NCBI RefSeq assembly: GCF_003589595.1
Contig: NW_020653713.1
Coordinates: 5,284,330-5,348,329 of the forward strand
DNA length: 64,000 nucleotides
Direction: 5' to 3'
Origin: Hyposmocoma kahamanoa
Taxonomy: Eukaryota; Arthropoda; Insecta; Lepidoptera; Cosmopterigidae
Below the pieces are notes generated by a model. The model was not told where the DNA came from. It did no database searches and worked only from the letters and a program-made list of their open reading frames with translations. Shown one piece after another: positions 55,905 to 64,000 of the stretch; within the stretch, counting starts at the first letter, position 1; each line of letters opens with the position of its first letter. A program made the translations under genes and the position numbers.

Positions 55905-56420
55905 AATATTTAGTAGCAGTTGAGCTCCTTGTGAAAGAGTACGTCCAGGGTAGTACTGCCACCTTATCTGTTTCCTCGACGAGCAGTACCGTGAGCATCA
56001 CTGCATTCTGGTTTGGAAAGGTAACGGTGCTGGTGAAATTACAGGCACATGGGACATGTCAGCTTATGTCTCAGGGTGGAGGGCGTAGTGACAGTACTCC
56101 TAAGATATTTGCAATTTTAAGCTCTGTGTGGCACTGTAACTGTTATAGATAGACGTGTCGCTTACCACCAGGCACAGGACTTGTTCATCCGATCACCCCC
56201 CATTCACACGGCATTGTACTGCACGTTATTTTGCAGTATAAATCCGAACCGAGTAAACAGTGGCGCATACATTGGATATAGAATCGTTCACACGGTGTTT
56301 GTCCTGCAGAAAAACACACACACATACAAACGCACATCGAATACTGCAAAAAGAAACGTGCAGTGCAATGCCGTGTTAACGGGGGGTTACTTGGTATTAT
56401 AAAAAAAAGTTAGAAACCTG
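55905..56420 (+). repeat. SINE-A copy carrying a nested MITE
   Basis: 55,915-56,195 is nearly full length (ttgagctccttgtgaaagag ... caggacttgttcatcc). The last piece, ttacttggtattataaaaaa (56,387-56,406), follows after the MITE. An A-tail and 400 Ns come next. Confidence 0.8.
56196..56386. mobile_element. 191-bp MITE with ~43-bp TIRs, CCCCCC ends
   Basis: Left CCCCCCATTCACACGGCATT-GTACTGCACG…TTTGCAGTA; right on the minus strand CCCCCCGTTAACACGGCATT-GCACTGCACG…TTTGCAGTA. Flanks TCA and TTA (or TCAC/TTAC) could be a 3- or 4-bp target duplication with one change. Non-coding. CCC ends fit piggyBac-like and a T-N-A duplication fits Harbinger-like; I cannot decide. Confidence 0.8.
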
Positions 56421-56421
56421 C

Positions 56422-56821
56422 NNNNNNNNNNNNNNNNNNNNNNNNNNNNNNNNNNNNNNNNNNNNNNNNNNNNNNNNNNNNNNNNNNNNNNNNNNNNNNN
56501 NNNNNNNNNNNNNNNNNNNNNNNNNNNNNNNNNNNNNNNNNNNNNNNNNNNNNNNNNNNNNNNNNNNNNNNNNNNNNNNNNNNNNNNNNNNNNNNNNNNN
56601 NNNNNNNNNNNNNNNNNNNNNNNNNNNNNNNNNNNNNNNNNNNNNNNNNNNNNNNNNNNNNNNNNNNNNNNNNNNNNNNNNNNNNNNNNNNNNNNNNNNN
56701 NNNNNNNNNNNNNNNNNNNNNNNNNNNNNNNNNNNNNNNNNNNNNNNNNNNNNNNNNNNNNNNNNNNNNNNNNNNNNNNNNNNNNNNNNNNNNNNNNNNN
56801 NNNNNNNNNNNNNNNNNNNNN
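56422..56821. other. assembly gap (400 N)
   Basis: Run of exactly 400 Ns between a SINE-A tail and a Penelope pLTR. Confidence 1.
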
Positions 56822-56902
56822 AAGCAAATATACGCGATTTAAATCCGGAAAAATAGTTTCATTTCCTATGTGTAACAATCGCGAAAACCTAAGAACTCGA
56901 AA
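56822..56902 (+). repeat. Penelope pLTR end
   Basis: 'aatatacgcgatttaaatcc' to 'cgaaaacctaagaactcgaa', in plus-strand coding orientation. A larger Penelope copy may lie inside the gap. Confidence 0.75.
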
Positions 56903-57089
56903 TATATAATTATTTATTCAGACAACCCATTTTTTAAAGTCCCATAGTGTTAATAACTTAGAAATATAAATTAAATATTAAGTTAGTGGTAATAATAAAA
57001 AGTTGCACAAAAATTAAATGTTAAAAAGTGGCAGCCGACTCTCCGATCTCTCACCCGCATTCAGATCCAATAGTTTCTTGTGTGACTAT

Positions 57090-57376
57090 TCAGTCAGGAC
57101 CCGAATGAAAGATATCTTTCAAGTATGACCTGTAAAATGGTTGGTGCCTCAGTCTGCTGAGCAATGAGGCTCTCTTTTTGCGGATAATGGCATTGAAACC
57201 ATCAACCCGCGCCTCTTCAAATATGGTAGACGCACTGCAAAAGCGGGGCAACCCCATCAACATCCTAAACCCATCATTGTATGCAACTCTTAGGACATTA
57301 AGCGATTTTTTAGTATAACTGAGACACAGGCTGCTCGTGTAGAACGATTGGCAGTAGGCTTTGAAAAGTGTAATTT
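57090..57376 (-). pseudogene. LINE reverse-transcriptase C-terminal fragment
   Basis: An open stretch of about 95 codons without an ATG start reads KITLFKAYCQSFY, VLRVAYNDGFRMLMGLPRFC, SASTIFEEARVDGFNAIIRK and LLSRLRHQPFY, ending at a TGA (57,090-57,092). It is the better-preserved sister of 7,323-7,628. The segment lies after the polymerase domain in jockey/CR1-like LINEs. Its 5' edge is cut by a Penelope pLTR scrap that begins at about 57,378. Confidence 0.75.
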
Positions 57377-57377
57377 T

Positions 57378-57498
57378 TAATGAAACTATTTTTCCAGATT
57401 TAAATCGCGTATATTTGTTTTTTCAAACCTATAAACTATTATATTTTTTTAAACCTATGTATAACAATCGCGAAAACCTAAGAACTCGATATGTAATT
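57378..57498. repeat. two Penelope pLTR scraps facing each other
   Basis: 57,380-57,428 (aatgaaactatttttccaga ... tttgttttttcaaac) is in minus-element orientation. 57,454-57,495 (cctatgtataacaatcgcga ... gaactcgatatgta) is in plus-element orientation. A 25-bp spacer separates them. Confidence 0.65.
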
Positions 57499-58265
57499 TT
57501 TAAGTTTTTTTAAAATGTAGTTTTTAAAGCTTGTGACGCTGCGACTTCTTCCGTCGTTATCTCACCTTTTTATCACCTTTTCTCTGGATCCTGGCCACTT
57601 ATTTTCAAATTTTGAATTGTTCTTTAATTCCTTTGGCTCGTCATTCTCACTTTGTTTCGTTCCGTCGTTATTCTCTGCTTAATTTCTGAATCGAGCACTC
57701 ATGCTTGTCTTCACCGCTAATTTTGATCCGATTAACAGGTTCCATTTTCAATCATGTGCCTATTTAATACCACTAAAATCTAGTAATATTTGTAAACTTT
57801 CGGGGTAAGTCTACTGTCTCACAATTTATAGTATTTAAGTAGGGAGTGTTTTTTTAATATTGTACCTGTTGTTTTTATACTATTTTTTGTTACAGCCCCT
57901 TCTTCCCTTTTACCTTTATCGTATATAATAAATTTATGTGACAGTTTACAAAGTTTTCAAGTTATTAAATTTCGCTTTAAATCTTGTGTCAAGTGGTAAA
58001 ATAATTGTGCCGAGTTGAAAGTAACCTAGGAGGCGACCGATAAATGACTGCAAGTTTGCGCTGACGGCGAGGCAAAATATTGTAAGGTACAACGCGAGCT
58101 TGGACAGCCTCCAATGGTAATTTGTTTTGGTTGTTTTGTCATGCTCCTGTAGTGTAAGAGGCGATAAAGAAATTGATGGGTTTGATGCATTTTTATACAA
58201 ACTATAAGTACAGTTTGTTGGGATTTGTAAGACTTTGTCATGTAGTGGTAACTGACATTACTGTT
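57499..58265. other. intergenic, partly repeat-like
   Basis: 57,560-57,600 (tctcacctttttatcacctt, tggatcctggccac) resembles 2,185-2,225 (cctttttatcaccctcttta, tggttcctggccac), an unnamed repeat. The rest is unrecognised. Confidence 0.35.
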
Positions 58266-58269
58266 ATAC

Positions 58270-58455
58270 CTTTTTATGCTACGAATTAGTTATACGCCTG
58301 GTGTTAAATTTGAGACATAAGTAGAGAAGTTCCAAATGCCTGTAATTTGACCAGCACAGTACTGTTTGGGGGCAGAAATAGTTAAGATTGTAGTACTTCC
58401 CAGGACGTAAAAAAGGACGTACCTTCCATACAGAGCTCTCCTGCTACTAAAATTA
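58270..58455 (-). repeat. SINE-A copy with deletions
   Basis: 'agacataagtagagaagttc', 'cagtactgtttgggggcaga', 'gtagtacttcccaggacg' and 'acagagctctcctgctact' occur in family order. Confidence 0.7.
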
Positions 58456-58549
58456 TTATGTCATCCAGTTATACTATTTTTATTAATATAATCATAACTT
58501 TCTTATTAAAAAAACCTCAAAAGTTTATATAATTTTATTTTAGTTTAAT

Positions 58550-58736
58550 TGAAATTGGTTACCTGAAAATGTTAAATTTGCCACCCTTAGAGGGAGAATA
58601 TTTTCATCAAATTTAAATGGGATTAATACTGAGGTATCCTCCTTCCAACAAAAAAGAATCATCAATCGCGTAACATGCGCACAAAAAAATACAATGGAAT
58701 AGAGAACCTTCTCCTCTTTTGTAGTCGGTTAAAAAT
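58550..58736 (-). repeat. family B interspersed repeat
   Basis: 'ccacccttagagggagaata', 'cctccttccaacaaaaaaga' and 'cctctttttgtagtcggtta'-like end. Confidence 0.7.
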
Positions 58737-59144
58737 TGGCCCATTTAACTATCATCGCGTTTAAATTACTGGCTGGCTTATTAAATTCATGTGTGCACGC
58801 CCATGTGATGTTATTAAAAAACACGTTACACCTGGTTTAGTATGTTGAAGTACATATGAGTAATGTATACTATAGCTTCAATGTGTTTGTAAGCCTAATG
58901 TGCCTAATGTTCGGCTGGACACTGAAACTATGCTTATTTTGTATATGTCAACTGGATTTAGATATATCTATATTTAAAACACCAAAAAATCTCAAAATTT
59001 GTAGAACGCAACGCTGATTTAAATTGGATTTAGAGAGAAAAAAACATTTGATTTAAAAATATATAGACTAGGTATAGATATATATAGACCTCCTTGTTCA
59101 AGTGTTGCCATCACTGAGGTCTCGGGCTTTTTTTTTACAATAAG
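58737..59144. other. intergenic, nothing recognised
   Basis: No call. Confidence 0.4.
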
Positions 59145-59500
59145 TTGGCAGCAAGAAACTTAAGTTGGCAGTAAACAAGCATGCGGCTCGCCTGATGGAA
59201 AGCGGTCACAGTCGCCTATGAACGCCTGCAACACCAGGGGCGTCAGGAGAGCGTTTTAGAACCCTTCTCAAACCCCTTTTGAAAGACTCCATGCTGTATC
59301 CCTGCGGGAAAACCCCGACGTGCAGGAGAACCTCGGGTTCGATCCTCGGACGGGTCAGTGTAGAAAAACTAATTTTTCTATATTGTCTCATTTCTGAGTG
59401 TTTGTGGTACCATCGTTGTTTCCGATTTCCATAACACAATTCTTTAGCTACTTACTTTGGGATCAGAGCAACGTATCTGATGTTGTCTAATATTAACTTC
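59145..59500 (+). repeat. SINE-E joined to SINE-C body
   Basis: 59,145-59,330 contains 'catgcggctcgcctgatgga-aagcggtcac' and 'cctatgaacgcctgcaacac', a common Lepidopteran repeat (family knowledge). It runs into a B-box-like 'cgggttcgatcctcgg' (59,335) and the SINE-C body (gggtcagtgtagaaaaacta, ccgatttccataacacaat). Confidence 0.6.
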
Positions 59501-59654
59501 TATATTTACATTTCAATAAAGTTACCAGTGACAACCCCGGTAGTATAGCGTTTAGAACTATAGAGAGGTAGATGAAAACGTAGACGGGTACGTTTTCCGG
59601 TAAAACCAAATTGAGAAATAAACTTTTCGACCTTACTCATGCTTTGGAATTATA

Positions 59655-60054
59655 AATGATTATCACTAATATCAGGTTTCTTACCACGGTATGACTTCTT
59701 TTTATTTTCCCGATATTTCGGAACGGTTGCACGCTCTATGGTCACGGGTTGACTGGACGGCGACAGATGACAGCTTTAAGAGCAGACATATCTGTCTACC
59801 CTCTTGCACTGTCGACGACTACCTTCATCGCGATTTGTTGTAGCGTTACCATTATCACTCACTTTTTTCATACAAACCACACTCACTGTATCCACACGCG
59901 AAACTGAACTCGAGGTGTTTTTGTTTTTGTTACTGCACGCACTAAGGACCGGACTCCATGCACTGGACAGTTTAAAACCATCATGTAAAGGAAGGTGGTC
60001 TTTTGGTGAACGTAACATACCGTGGTAAGAAACCTGATATTAGTGATAATCATT
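59655..60054. mobile_element. 400-bp foldback element, perfect 39-bp inverted ends
   Basis: 59,655-59,693 (AATGATTATCACTAATATCA…) and 60,016-60,054 are exact reverse complements. Inside the left end is 'tcccgatatttcggaacggt' followed by 'tggtcacgggttgactgg', resembling the pLTR phrase 'tggtcacggttgactgagg' of the 33-kb Penelope element. A pLTR of another Penelope family folded on itself is therefore plausible (inference). The minus-strand 80-codon frame inside has no known domain. Confidence 0.7.
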
Positions 60055-60114
60055 TAGTGAATAACCTCATTTAGTGAATAACCATGAAAGTCTTAAAATC
60101 TATTCGGAATTATA

Positions 60115-60235
60115 TTTCATGGATGAACGACCTAAGAAAGATGGCCGATAGTGGCTGGATGCAGGCGGCACAGACCGGGAGAGTTAACGTGCTCAGGGTG
60201 AGACTTATATCCAGCAGTGGACGCGTGTAAGCAGT
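60115..60235 (+). pseudogene. LINE C-terminal scrap
   Basis: Reads WMNDLRKMADSGWMQAAQTG…, then a degraded YVQQWTRV-like end (ttatatccagcagtggacgc). This is the C-terminal coding phrase (W..DL.K..G..W…AQ.R…) of Lepidopteran non-LTR polymerases. Confidence 0.5.
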
Positions 60236-60699
60236 TAATGATACTCTAATACTCATATGATAGGGCCATTCTCTAGTTTGAGACCAGGTAATTGGTAAAG
60301 ATAAGGATTTCTGCTATTATGAAAAAGACTTAAGGTACAATTTGCCATGACAAGGAATCGACATCTCGAACTTTTCCTTTTGGCTGACAAGGTTTATAGA
60401 CCTATCCACAACGAGATTTATGTTCTCACAAAACTCTAGGGTGTGGTTGTATTATTATTATTACATGAGACGATGTCATAGTGCTATTATTATAGGATTT
60501 CAAATCCCTTCTATTTTGTTACAGCTTTATAGACGGGTTTATAAATATATTTATTTCCTTTTTAGCTCTTAGCCAAAATTATGTGCTCACGTGTGATAAA
60601 TGTCATTCTACTAAATTAATAAAATCAATTAACGTACTTTATAAACATAAAAAACTGACCTCAAAAGTCTGTGGAATTACGTTTCACGTTACGTTTTTA
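60236..60699. other. intergenic, nothing recognised
   Basis: No coding or repeat call. Confidence 0.4.
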
Positions 60700-60972
60700 G
60701 TAGCAGTAGAGCTTACCTTACCTATTTCTGCCGCCAAGTAGTAATGTCTGCATTACTGTGTTCCGGTTTTGAAGGGTAAGGGTGCTGGTGAAATTACAGG
60801 CCCATAGGACTTGTCAATTTATGTCTCACGGTGACGGTCGCAGTGGTAGTGCCCCTCAGATCTTTGCAATTTAAAACTCTAAGTGGCTCTGTAACTGTTA
60901 TGGCTGGGCGTGCAGCTTATCATCAGGCGTGCGACTTCTTCGTCCCGTCACCTGATGTTATAAAAAAAAGTC
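60700..60972 (+). repeat. SINE-A copy, nearly full length
   Basis: Best plus-strand copy: 'tagtagcagtagagct', 'tatttctgccgccaagtagt', 'agggtgctggtgaaattaca', 'ccctcagatctttgcaattt', 'cgtcccgtcacctgatgtta', then A(8). The A tail and internal layout support retroposition. Confidence 0.85.
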
Positions 60973-60974
60973 TA

Positions 60975-61196
60975 TTCGCCAAGTTTCATTGAAATCGGGT
61001 AACGGAAAGTGAGTGAAATCCAATTAGATTCATCCCCTAATTTGCCACTTTTAGAAGTGGATATTTTCTTCAAATTTGAATGAGATACCTTCGTTCCAAC
61101 AGAATAATTATCGAAATCGGTTCACAAATATCGGAGTATCTTTGAACATTCTCTCAATTCATCTATCAACCTCCACGTTTTTTTCGAAGTAGTTAC
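60975..61196 (-). repeat. family B interspersed repeat, diverged
   Basis: 'gttccaacagaataattatc-gaaatcggttcacaa' and 'caacctccacgtttttttcg'. It directly follows the SINE-A tail. Confidence 0.65.
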
Positions 61197-61199
61197 CTT

Positions 61200-61545
61200 T
61201 AAAAATAATTTTCAAATAGACAACATCACGTACATACTTTGCTGTGATCCCAAAGTAAGTAGCTAAAGCACTTGTATTATGGAAATCGGAAACATCGATG
61301 GTACCACAAACACCCAGACCCGAGACTGTTAGTTTTCTACATCCGGGAATCGAACCCGGGACCTCTGAGATGGCGACACCATGAAAACCGGTGTGCAAGA
61401 AATATTTGTATGGCCTACATTTATTTCTCTCGTGAGTTTGGGTGTAATTTGTGGTTGTTTATGTGGGTGTCCATGGCACCCGCGACACAGGGTTTCCCTA
61501 GTGCGGGACTATGTTGAGTGTGTGCGTTATTATTAAAAAAAAATG
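61200..61545. repeat. SINE-C (-) and SINE-D (+) joined head to head
   Basis: 61,200-61,398 is SINE-C on the minus strand (head ends gcacaccggttttcatggtg; B-box-like GGTTCGATTCCCGG at 61,345-61,358). 61,400-61,545 is the SINE-D body in plus orientation (aatatttgtatggcctacat ... gggtttccctagtgcgggac), ending in A(9). The D head is missing. Confidence 0.7.
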
Positions 61546-61587
61546 CACATTGAAATGTACTTAATATAATTACTTGCTTCAGGCGCG

Positions 61588-61878
61588 TTTTTTTGACGGG
61601 ACGAACAAGTCGTGCGCCTGTTGGTAAGCGACACGGCCTATCCATAACAGTTGTAGTGCCACTCAAAGCTTCAAATCGCAAAGATCTTGTGCACTGCCGC
61701 TGGGGCCATCACCCGGAGACGTAAGTTGTCAAGTCCCATGTGTCTGTAATTTCACCAGCACCGTTACCCCTCAAAACCGGAACGCAATAATGCACACATT
61801 ACTGTTTGGTGTCAGAAATAGGTAAGGTGCCAGTACTTCCTTGGAAGAACTCCATCACAAGGAGCTCTACTGCTTATA
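61588..61878 (-). repeat. SINE-A copy, full length
   Basis: 'ttttgacgggacgaacaagt' to 'cacaaggagctctactgctt'; all blocks are present. Confidence 0.85.
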
Positions 61879-63944
61879 ATTTACTCAAAACCAAATTGTC
61901 GGTTAGGGGTCAGATGCCTTAGGGCGCCGACTGTACATTTTGATGTACTCGGGGTCTTAGGAGGGTAGCGTGAGTCACATTTTTAATTTTGTCAGGACTA
62001 TAGCGTAAAAATGTACTGTCGATTTTAAAAAGTTTTATTTTTATAAAAAGATAATGACGCCGGTAAGCAAGCTCTCACAATTTCACCTTTAAGTTCTTTC
62101 CTTTAAATTACTTAATATTTTGCTTTCAAAATTCCGTGATGTAGGATAAAAATATCGTAAAACACCGTTTTAACAAGACAGTCTGCACAGTTTACCTACG
62201 AAACGCTAACCAAACTAATTTCCCTCCAAGCGTCTCTGAAATCGCATACAATCTAACTTGCTTTAACATTTTATAACGAATACAAAAAGATATTATCAGT
62301 TTACAGATACGTTATTTATTACACAAATATTCTATGTACCTATAACAAAATAGAGAAATGTATAAAAAAGATGTTTTATTTTTATTTTTAGGCATACTTA
62401 CGAACAATTAAAACAAATGAGTCAAATTATTGATGACGTAATTTTTCGTTCTTTTAGTGGTGCAATTTTTATTAATCCGAAATTTTTACATTAGAAGATA
62501 AATTTATTAGATAATGAATCGGTTGGTCTAAGTGGCACTGATTAGTCAATATTAAAAAAAGGCACTGTGAAACATTTTGCGCCAGCGAAATATTATATAG
62601 CCAATAGCCATAATAAACACTTTTAATAAATTCAAAATATGCAATTTAGAACGTATATGATATTAATAGTGTTCTTAGTGATTGATATTAACAATATAAT
62701 TTCGCATAGTTTTATGTAGAAATATCTCTAGTTAACTGCTTAACTTCCATTAAGGTCTCTTGGTATAATTAGAGTACATCTAGTATTTTTTCCATAAAAA
62801 AGTATCTAGAAACAAAATTTCGTAATATTTATCCTATTTAAAAAAAAATTCGTTTAAATTTTTTCGGTCTATTACCCAACAATGTATAAGTCCATTCATT
62901 GCAGTGGACAAGAAATGTCTGACCATAACTGTGCTGTCGTCTGCGTTCCCAAAACTACTTGCTAATACCCGAGCACATCTGTTTAGCAGGAAAAGATTGC
63001 GGGAAGGTCTGGCACTTGAGACTCATTTCCAAAAACTATCAGGGAAGCTTGTTAATAAAACTTGCACACCTGACTCTGTTTCGAAGATCTTGAAAATATC
63101 TAGAGAAGAACTTTACCGTATATCACTCTAAATAAGAAAATAAGGCGATTTCTTGTAATGAAGGAAATTGTTCTCATTAAGTTACGTCTACTTGGTTGTC
63201 AAATACACGCTCCATAATTATACAATGCACACGCGACTAAGAGAAATCTGTGATAGACTGAATTCTCCTAACAATCCTATTTAGGACAGTGTGCATATTA
63301 GGACACTACCGTGTCTCGATATCTAACAGTCTCAAAATAGCGATAGGTTATTAACAGGTGGAGATTTGTTAAAAGCGTTCTTCTACCAGTTAGGTACAAT
63401 GACTATTTTCGGACCACCAAAATCACAATTTTCTTAAAATAGTACATAAGTTTTGCTGCCAATTAAAACGTCATATTCTGGTTATGAAATTCTCCATACC
63501 CTGACAAATAACTTCCTCATTAAAAAAATTAATTATGATATATTTTGATGTAAAATTCTTGTTTAGTGGTTCGATATGACATCGGAACTTAAAGGAAAAT
63601 GCACCACCAGAATTATGACGCGTGGTTACCTTACCTTATTAGGCTGTTAAAACCTATGTTCGCGTCTACAACACTTTGTAGACTAAGCAAAACAGGCGAT
63701 CAGATATTATCAGTTGTTTGCATGCCATTAAGAACATTGCTTGGCGCTTGACAACGACAAAGAAACTTATAGATTCAGGCGTTACTTTGCGGAAGTCCAT
63801 GTTAAGAGACAGTTATCTCTTTAAATACAATCATTAAAACTATTGATTACATTAAAATAAGATCATCAGTAATTGATCACTAGCAGGTACAATGTGTTGG
63901 TACTAGGTTATCAGAATTCACAAGGAGCTCTACTGAAATTTAAT
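61879..63944. other. intergenic, longest unexplained stretch of the right end
   Basis: No repeat family recognised. The 75-codon frame at 62,904-63,131 has no recognisable domain and no clear splice signals, so it is not called. Confidence 0.4.
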
Positions 63945-64000
63945 AGTTTCCTTGTGAAAGAGTTCGTCCAGGGAAGTACTGCCACCTTACCTATTTCTGT
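63945..64000 (+). repeat. SINE-A copy, cut by the window end
   Basis: 'tccttgtgaaagagttcgtc-cagggaagtactgccacc'. A short inverted piece of the same 5' end (cacaaggagctctactgaa) lies at 63,919-63,937. Confidence 0.75.

Noticed and set aside
56387..56878. 163-codon frame across the second gap
   Set aside because: Almost entirely Ns; the ends are pLTR and SINE tail.
59776..60028. overlapping 75-80-codon frames on both strands
   Set aside because: They lie inside the foldback element and have no recognisable domain.
61325..61395. possible tRNA gene (minus strand) with a perfect B box
   Set aside because: Head of SINE-C; no closed cloverleaf, and the body matches other SINE-C copies.
1..64000. 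CRISPR array, bacterial operons, ribosome binding sites, rRNA, viral genes
   Set aside because: No regularly spaced repeats, no operon-like gene arrangement, and no rRNA or viral protein similarity noticed. The content is that of an insect nuclear genome.

Overview
The window looks like non-genic, repeat-rich chromosomal DNA of an insect, most likely a moth or butterfly. The reasons are high A+T, the absence of long open frames, and the density of families I recognise as typical of Lepidoptera: tRNA-derived SINEs, an abundant ~280-300 bp SINE-like family (called SINE-A here), a family that begins with an 'aaccgacttcaaaaaaggag' end (family B), Penelope-like elements, a mariner, a hAT and CR1/jockey-type non-LTR retrotransposons. 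No host protein gene can be called with confidence. Two exon-like fragments are offered as weak candidates: minus strand around 4.9-5.1 kb, and a first-exon-like ATG with a consensus splice donor at 45,953-45,992.

Layout. 0-24 kb: scattered SINE-A, family B, tRNA-type SINEs and Penelope terminal-repeat (pLTR) scraps, a retrotransposon ORF1 fragment (5.8-6.25 kb), reverse-transcriptase C-terminal fragments (7.3-7.6 and 17.5-17.9 kb), and inverted-repeat MITEs (15.6, 20.6 and 22.75-23.31 kb; the last holds an assembly gap and sits in a SINE). 24.7-26.6 kb: a decayed hAT transposase with a BED zinc finger. 30.9 kb: a Harbinger-like MITE. 32.8-36.1 kb: a structurally complete but mutated Penelope-like element with target duplication and an inverted, truncated tail copy. 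37.2-37.8 kb: a TIR element with a second copy at 1.6-2.1 kb. 39.5-40.7 kb: a dead mariner. 42.6 kb: a second Penelope family (GIY-YIG fragment). 46.3-49.2 kb: a near-complete, 5'-truncated CR1-like element on the minus strand. 50-64 kb: more SINE-A copies, two of them split by nested MITEs (55.1 and 56.2 kb), a second 400-N gap, and a foldback element with perfect 39-bp arms (59.66-60.05 kb).

I found no new gene system. The most unusual observation is that several dead transposons (mariner three times, hAT, Penelope) carry short, nearly perfect inverted duplications (hairpins) at or beside the point where their reading frame breaks. Free-standing hairpins of the same type lie at 10.55 and 42.22 kb. 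This resembles short-range template-switch mutation. Nested insertions also give a local relative order: SINEs first, MITEs later.

All family calls come from reading the sequence and its translations. No database search was run.
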